NCBI RefSeq assembly: GCF_027942865.1
Contig: NC_134526.1
Location: forward strand, 10,882,284 to 10,946,283
Source: Odontesthes bonariensis
Lineage: Eukaryota; Chordata; Actinopteri; Atheriniformes; Atherinopsidae
Direction: 5' to 3'
DNA length: 64,000 bases
Made by a program: the position numbers and the translations under genes. Every line of letters starts with the position of its first letter. Position 1 is the first letter of the stretch. This document shows, in pieces, positions 58,601 to 64,000 of the stretch. The notes beneath the pieces are model-generated. The model ran no database searches, had not been told where the DNA came from, and saw only the letters and a list, made by a program, of their open reading frames with translations.

Positions 58601-61257
58601 TGTTTCTGTCAGTACCCTGGCAGCCCTGGCAGCTGCCTCGGTGATTAGGCTGTCTATTCAGTGAGCTTTAAAGCAAACAGCGCCAGCCTCTGATCCCTTC
58701 ACCAGTGAAACTGCCACCCTTCCTTAAACAAATACAGGCTCATGACTTCAGCATAGAGAAACATCTGCTTGGAATTTGCTCCAAAAGCTGCTCAAGCAGC
58801 TACACTTTGTGCTGAAAAAGTAAACTGTATAGGGCTGATGTATCCGGTAATTCTAGAAAAGTCAATGGCCTGTTTTTAGATGCAGATCTTGAACTGTAGT
58901 TGCAGGATTGAGTTTTTTTTTTTTTTTGCTGTAGCTGACACAAAGCGCTCTGTCATGAGGCTCCACAACCTGACGTGCAGAGGCACGTGGGTGTAGATTA
59001 AGAGGCGTGATGTTCGGCAGGTGCTACCTCACCTCAGGTGAAGAGCAAACGGAACGCTGGCGGTTACAAAGCCTGCGGCCTTTTCATCATTGCTGTCGAG
59101 CAGCTTGCACCTGCTCTGTGTGAGTAATCATAAAGAGAAGTGTAATCTCTCCCTGCTCCTTTAAAGTGTGTTCCTGCAAGGTGCCCTTTGTTGTTCACCC
59201 CTTTTATGACTAATTGCTACATTCAACAAGCGCCTGCAGACTCGTGGTTGAACTCCTCCGACTTTATTTGTCTGTCAGTCATACAGCAGTGGGGACAAAG
59301 GCGCCTGAGAGGGTGCTTTATCACGACTGTGTTGACCACAACATTTTTATTCCACTATTTTTCCAGAGTAAACACTTTGAGGCTCGGCAGCACGTCCTTG
59401 CAGAGTGAAGGGGCTCAGCTAGGGGACGTGATGCATGCTAGGGGTGTGTATGGGAGGCGGACAGTCTGCCTCCTTCTTTGTTGTTTGTCTGGGATGCTTC
59501 GGGCGGCTGCATAGTTGCCATGGAGAGAGTAAAATGCAGTACAAAAGACCTTTATTAGAGGGGGCTGTTTAACTCAATGTGTTTTCCACTGCATAAAAGA
59601 CATGTTGACTGATGCTAATCACAGCAGCTGGATGCGAGGAAGAGGAACTTTTTGTTGGGTTTGATTGTATGACCAATTCACATGATCAGCCAGAGTCGCT
59701 TTGATTTTTAGTGGCTTTGCCGACCAAGTCCTCTTATCTGGGATTTCCCTTGTTTTTTCACAGACGTTCGTCTTCACAGACGGAGAGGATGAGGAGCTGA
59801 AAAGGAAAATTGGTAAGTTTTAAGAGGAAACTTTCATGCTGAGAACAGAGATGTGCTTTGTTTAAATAGAAAGGGGCCAGTCATGAAAAACCAAATCATA
59901 TTTTAAATGTCATAAAACAAATCTTCTTTGGGCTTTATGCCCTTGGAAGATGCTATTAATATACACAGAGCCTCTTTTGATTATCTCTGTCTTACTGTAG
60001 CTCTTTATGTCTTTCATTGCTGCCACAGGAAGTCATGCAGTCAACACCAACTGCTCGGCCGCTCATAGCCGCCAAGCTCTGTCTTGCAAGATGGCGGTGG
60101 AATACGACAAGTTTATCGAGTCGGGGAAAAAGTAAGCATCATTTTTCACATGCAGATCGATGCATTAACGGTCTAATATGTCCATCTAATCAGTCTTTCC
60201 CTTCTCTACCTAATAGGTGGTTCTGTCATGTGGATGATGACAACTATTTGAATGTTCGGACTCTCGTGAAGCAGCTCTCTCAGTACCCCCACACTCAGGA
60301 CATGTATATTGGTAAACCCAGTCTGGACCGGCCCATAGAAGCCACAGAGAGGCTGGGGGACAATAAAATGGTACATTGAAGCATCTTATTTTCATGACTT
60401 ATAATACTTGAGTGTCGGATAAAGATGAATATAAACCACGTTTTCTTCCTCCTCCAATAGAAACCAGTCAACTTCTGGTTTGCCACCGGAGGAGCAGGCT
60501 TCTGTGTGAGTCGGGGTCTGGCACTGAAGATGAGCCCTTGGGCCAGGTCAGTATTTAATCCTGTAGAGACAAATCACTCATTTTGGGAAATTTGCCTGTT
60601 TGCTTTCTTAAATGATATCATTGCTCTGCATCCAGTATAGTGCTAAGAATATAGGGGGTTGTGCTGGTTTTCGCCCCCTTCACCCCTTTTTCAGATCAAC
60701 ACTGACCAGGTGTGTGTTTTAATATCTTCTCAGTGGCGGTCACTTCATGAACACAGCGGAGAAGATCCGTCTGCCCGACGACTGCACCATCGGCTACATC
60801 ATCGAGTCAGTTCTGGGGGTCCCTCTGACCCGCAGCAACCTGTTCCACTCCCACCTAGAAAACCTGCAACAGGTGATGAGATCTGAGATTCAGAAGCAGG
60901 TGAGAGCCTTACAGGACATCTCTGGTCATGCTTTATGAAGTTCTGAATCGGCATGAGAGTGGTGGCTTTTCATTTACCATGGTAACATGTTTCCCTGCTC
61001 TTTTTTCTTCTAGATTACTCTCAGTTATGGAATGTTTGAAAACAAGAGCAACATCATCAGTTTGAAAGGGGCTTTTACGGTCGAGGAGGATCCATCAAGG
61101 TAGGTGGATCTTCTGCTTCTGTAACAGCTGCAGATTTAGACACACTTTGGAGCCTTCTTCTCTGATCTAACCCTCTTATCCCTCTTTCAGGTTCAAGTCT
61201 GTGCACTGTCTCCTGTACCCAGACACCCCTTGGTGTCGCCCCCAGGTTGCCTTCTAG
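55617..61257 (+). CDS. lfng: Fringe beta-1,3-N-acetylglucosaminyltransferase, best match lunatic fringe, 8 coding exons, 362 aa
   Basis: Golgi type II membrane enzyme that adds N-acetylglucosamine to O-fucose on Notch EGF repeats and changes ligand choice. Coding exons: 55617-55994, 59764-59812, 60029-60131, 60217-60370, 60461-60546, 60734-60899, 61014-61099, 61191-61257; frame continuous, 1089 bases with stop. Residues 1-10 are cytoplasmic, about 11-29 the hydrophobic anchor, then a variable stem. The catalytic region starts [20 protein letters not shown], with [32 protein letters not shown], the metal-binding [44 protein letters not shown] and [32 protein letters not shown] and SYGMFENK favour lunatic over radical or manic fringe; the [13 protein letters not shown] region is a little manic-like. 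Intron 1 is 3.8 kb. The start ATG lies about 135 bases after the inferred transcription start and gives MLKN, like other vertebrate Lfng. Confidence 0.93.
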
Positions 61258-61834
61258 GGTGACTTCTCCTTTCTCATCCTCGTCCCCGTCGTGCCTCGGT
61301 ATCTGAAAGGCTCGTGGGGACCAGTGTTTGGTATTAGACCGTGTCGCTGCTGTGTTCTTGCTGCAGTGGAGCGCTGTCTTTAATGGTTTTACTGGGCTGC
61401 TGTGCGGCCCGCCTCTGGACTTTTCTTTTCCTATCCGGAGCCAGAACCTCGTCCCGTAACGCTCGGGTGGAGGATTCCGGCTCTCAGAAGGAAGTGGCTT
61501 TCACCGTAAAGCTTTGCTGGCAATCAAGTTGAGCTTTGTCAATTATATGTTGCTTGTAAATGTATCTGCAATTCTCATAGAATGTATCATCATATATTCA
61601 AGCCTATTGCCAGCTGTACATTAACTTCTATTATGCTTTTGAAAATACGAAGCCACTCAGGTTTATGTTTGGCTTTGGGGCTTTTATCACATATAATTTT
61701 TCTTGCCAGGTATTTTGCATTTTGTTCTTTAACTCAGATGACTCCGGATAAATGCTCTAATATGAAGATGTTGTTGTACTTTTAAGTGAATAGTGTTATT
61801 TTTCCCACAACCTGAGCTTTCCAAATACATCCTT

Positions 61835-61949
61835 TTGGGACCCAATCTGAAGTATATCAGGACAAAGCACTTTTCCCTTTTTTAAATATTTTATGGTGAA
61901 CAAACCATGTTTACGTCCTTTAATGACATACTTCAGATTTGTGACCCAA
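61835..61949 (+). repeat. Inverted repeat (potential hairpin) in lfng 3' UTR
   Basis: AATCTGAAGTATATC at 61844-61858 pairs with GACATACTTCAGATT at 61925-61939 with one mismatch. An outer TTGGG / CCCAA (61835-61839 with 61945-61949) and an inner AGGAC / GTCCT (61859-61863 with about 61915-61919) extend the stem. The loop is about 50 bases and AT-rich. Confidence 0.8.
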
Positions 61950-62756
61950 CCAACAAAAACCTAACCCCTCAAAGTCTAATTTTCTATTCATTCCTCTGTA
62001 TTTAATAACCCTCCTTGCATTAGTTACAATCAGGGAAAAAGTAATGAGTGGAAGAAATTTAGTTTCGGGGGTTACAATCAGCTTTGAATTGCTTTGAAAA
62101 GTCTTTCTTGTTGTTTGAAAATTGCACAGCTGTGTTTCAAATGAGCTGGTGTCTGCCTCTCACCTCTAAAGACACAACAGTGGAGAATTACTGGCTTATA
62201 GCATGAATGTCATTGGAAGAAGAGAACCCAAAACAGCAAAGAAAGAGCAGTGTGTTTCGGTGGTGACGGAGTACCAGCTACACATGTAATGGGAGCCACA
62301 GTCTATAATAGTTTGCACAAAAGACTGATGAGCTCCTGTTATTGTCAACATGATTGTTCCTTATTTACACATAATACCTGCTGGTTACTGTTGAGCCTGT
62401 GAGGTGAGAGCAGCATCGGTGTTTCCACATGGAGGTGTTTGCTTCCTCTGTGTCATCTCTCACCCATATTGGGTTGCACTCTACATCTTGACTGCGGTAT
62501 TGTATACTGCGCCTTTGTTTAAATAAGTAGTGATTGTATATGCTTAGAATGTAATTTTTTTTTTTTTGGTTTTCACCCACTTTTAATGACCTGGCCTTGA
62601 TTATGTATTGCTTTGAACTGTGCTTAATGACTGTGGTGTGTATTCTCCAGTATCTGGAGGGTTTGAACAGTTCGTTCCCAATACTGGCTTCTCAGGGATT
62701 ATGAGCTGATCCTGGTATTAACTACCATGGGACCCATGGTGGGACCTAAAACTTTG

Positions 62757-62762
62757 AATAAA
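62757..62762 (+). promoter_or_regulatory. lfng polyadenylation signal
   Basis: AATAAA, with a GT-rich stretch (TTGCCTCGTGTTTTTAC) some 25 bases later, as expected for a cleavage site. Earlier signals may also be used. Confidence 0.6.
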
Positions 62763-62779
62763 AGTGCATAACCACTGAG

Positions 62780-63480
62780 AAAGTTGCCTCGTGTTTTTAC
62801 TTTGGAGTTCAAATTGATGAATGAAAAAATAAGCGGTCGATGTTTTAATGACGCGCGAGCCTCAGTCAGATACCAAATCTGGAAGTAAAGCAACAGAATC
62901 ATGACTACTTGTCATGATGTAATAGAAAAATGATAACCTCTCAGAAATATGTTCTAATGTTATCAGCCACGCTGAAGTACGAGTTCCACCTCGATGCCTC
63001 TGAGATGTATTAATGCTAATCTTGTAAGTTCCACAAAAATAACGATCAAAGAAATCCCCCAAAAATAATTATTTGAGCCGGAAGTTGATAGTTTTGCTGA
63101 GACCCTGAAAAAATAAACATCCCTGACAAAATATGGACTGACATTTGAGCAGTGCCAACAAGACTGCCCAATTCTCAGAGCTAGAAGCTAATTTTCGGAG
63201 TAATGAGAGTCAACAAGAACTAAACGACTTCATATGCTGCGATATGACAGAGGGGCGTTACAAAGTTCCATCCGAAGTGCTCAAACTTTTACTTCATGTC
63301 CTCTTTTGTTTTGGTATTTTGAGATTTTAGAAGATGGAAAAGTGATCCTGCTGAAAAATATGATTTTTAACTTGATGCATTATGGAAATCAGGTCATTTA
63401 AAAAAATAAATAAAAATTGGTATTCACACCAACAGACACTCTGACTTTTAGAGAACTTTTTCTTTTTTTTTTTTTCTTTT
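62780..63480. other. Non-coding stretch after lfng
   Basis: No gene was recognised; only short ORFs (at most 67 codons) with no family match. Confidence 0.5.
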
Positions 63481-63484
63481 CTAC

Positions 63485-63600
63485 GGTCATTTTGCAGACA
63501 CTTTTATCCAAAGCGACTTACAATAAGTGTGTTCCACATCGGTAGGCAAAAGAACTGAAAGTGCATTTCCTTCCAAAACCAAACAGCTAAGAGCATAACT
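63485..63600 (-). repeat. SINE-type tail, reverse orientation
   Basis: TCATTTTGCAGACACTTTTA and TCCAAAGCGACTTACAATAA are the reverse complement of the tail found at 8405-8450, better preserved here. This motif ends many fish short repeats. The body to the right (to about 63600) is too diverged to classify. Confidence 0.65.
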
Positions 63601-64000
63601 AGTGCTAGAGTAAGTGCGGTAAGTTAGGTACTGAGACAAATGGGAAGACAAAGAAAACAAAGACAATTTAAACTTGCACTAGATCATTTCTACATTGTGA
63701 TGTTGCTGTTTTCATCAAAAGAAGAGATCTGAGTACCTCCACCACTTCTTGTGATGGATCGCTCCATTCAGTGACACAAACGTAAGGATAAAAAATCCTG
63801 GTGACAAAATGGCCAGCATAAAATAAGGAGGGAAAAGGGTCTTTTCACCAGAAGAGGCGCATGTTGGCTGAACTCTGGCAGATGCAGAGCTAAGGTTCCA
63901 TCACCAAAGCCTTGCATGGGAGACAAATTATTCACAGCAAACATCCTCACCCCAAACCATAATCACAGCTTTGCCCTTCAGAGATGTAGAGTGGTTAAAA
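63601..64000. other. Non-coding right edge
   Basis: No gene, RNA or clear repeat seen. Confidence 0.45.

Larger units (their letters stand above)
61258..62762 (+). other. lfng 3' UTR
   Basis: About 1.5 kb from the stop codon to the AATAAA at 62757-62762. ORFs here are short and without family match. It contains the inverted repeat listed next and a T-run near 62558. Confidence 0.65.

Overview
The window is vertebrate nuclear DNA and almost certainly from a ray-finned (teleost) fish. Four genes have GT-AG introns and vertebrate-type proteins, the spaces between them are AT-rich, and the repeats are those of fish genomes: Rex3-type and L1-type LINEs, a Rex1/L2-like LINE, a Tc1-type transposon and tRNA-derived SINE pieces. 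The species cannot be told from the sequence. No bacterial, viral, CRISPR or operon-like feature was seen.

Layout. 1-8482 is mostly non-coding, with a LINE fragment at the very start, a (GT)n microsatellite near 6 kb and a SINE-like tail just before the first gene. 8497-14560 (+) is map3k14 (NF-kB-inducing kinase, NIK), 15 coding exons and 857 aa. 22011-16624 (-) is bax, 6 coding exons and 192 aa, with a 5'-truncated L1 in its second intron. 22459-24475 (+) is rps11, head-to-head with bax about 450 bp away; three successive introns each carry a SNORD35-like box C/D snoRNA. 24.5-55.4 kb is a gene-poor stretch of about 31 kb holding a Rex1/L2-like fragment (28.2-28.9 kb), a tRNA-like repeat relic (33.8 kb), a nested Rex3 LINE (37839-39435), a dead Tc1 element (50.1-51.3 kb) and a tRNA-Cys gene (51485-51556, -). 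55617-61257 (+) is a fringe glycosyltransferase best matching lunatic fringe (lfng), 8 coding exons and 362 aa, with a TATA box upstream and a 1.5 kb 3' UTR containing an inverted repeat. The last 1.2 kb is non-coding, with a reverse-orientation copy of the SINE tail seen near 8.4 kb.

The four genes do not form one pathway: NIK acts in non-canonical NF-kB signalling, Bax in mitochondrial apoptosis, RPS11 and its snoRNAs in ribosome production, and Lfng in the Golgi on Notch. The functional links visible in the DNA are the shared bax/rps11 promoter interval and the snoRNA-in-ribosomal-protein-intron arrangement. I did not find a convincing new system. The most interesting observations are the triplicated snoRNA, the altered glycine-rich loop of NIK, the nested Rex3 insertion with a perfect target-site duplication, a 10-kb-spaced direct repeat bracketing bax-rps11, and the hairpin in the lfng 3' UTR. 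Exon borders were read by eye from splice sites and family similarity and checked only for reading-frame continuity.
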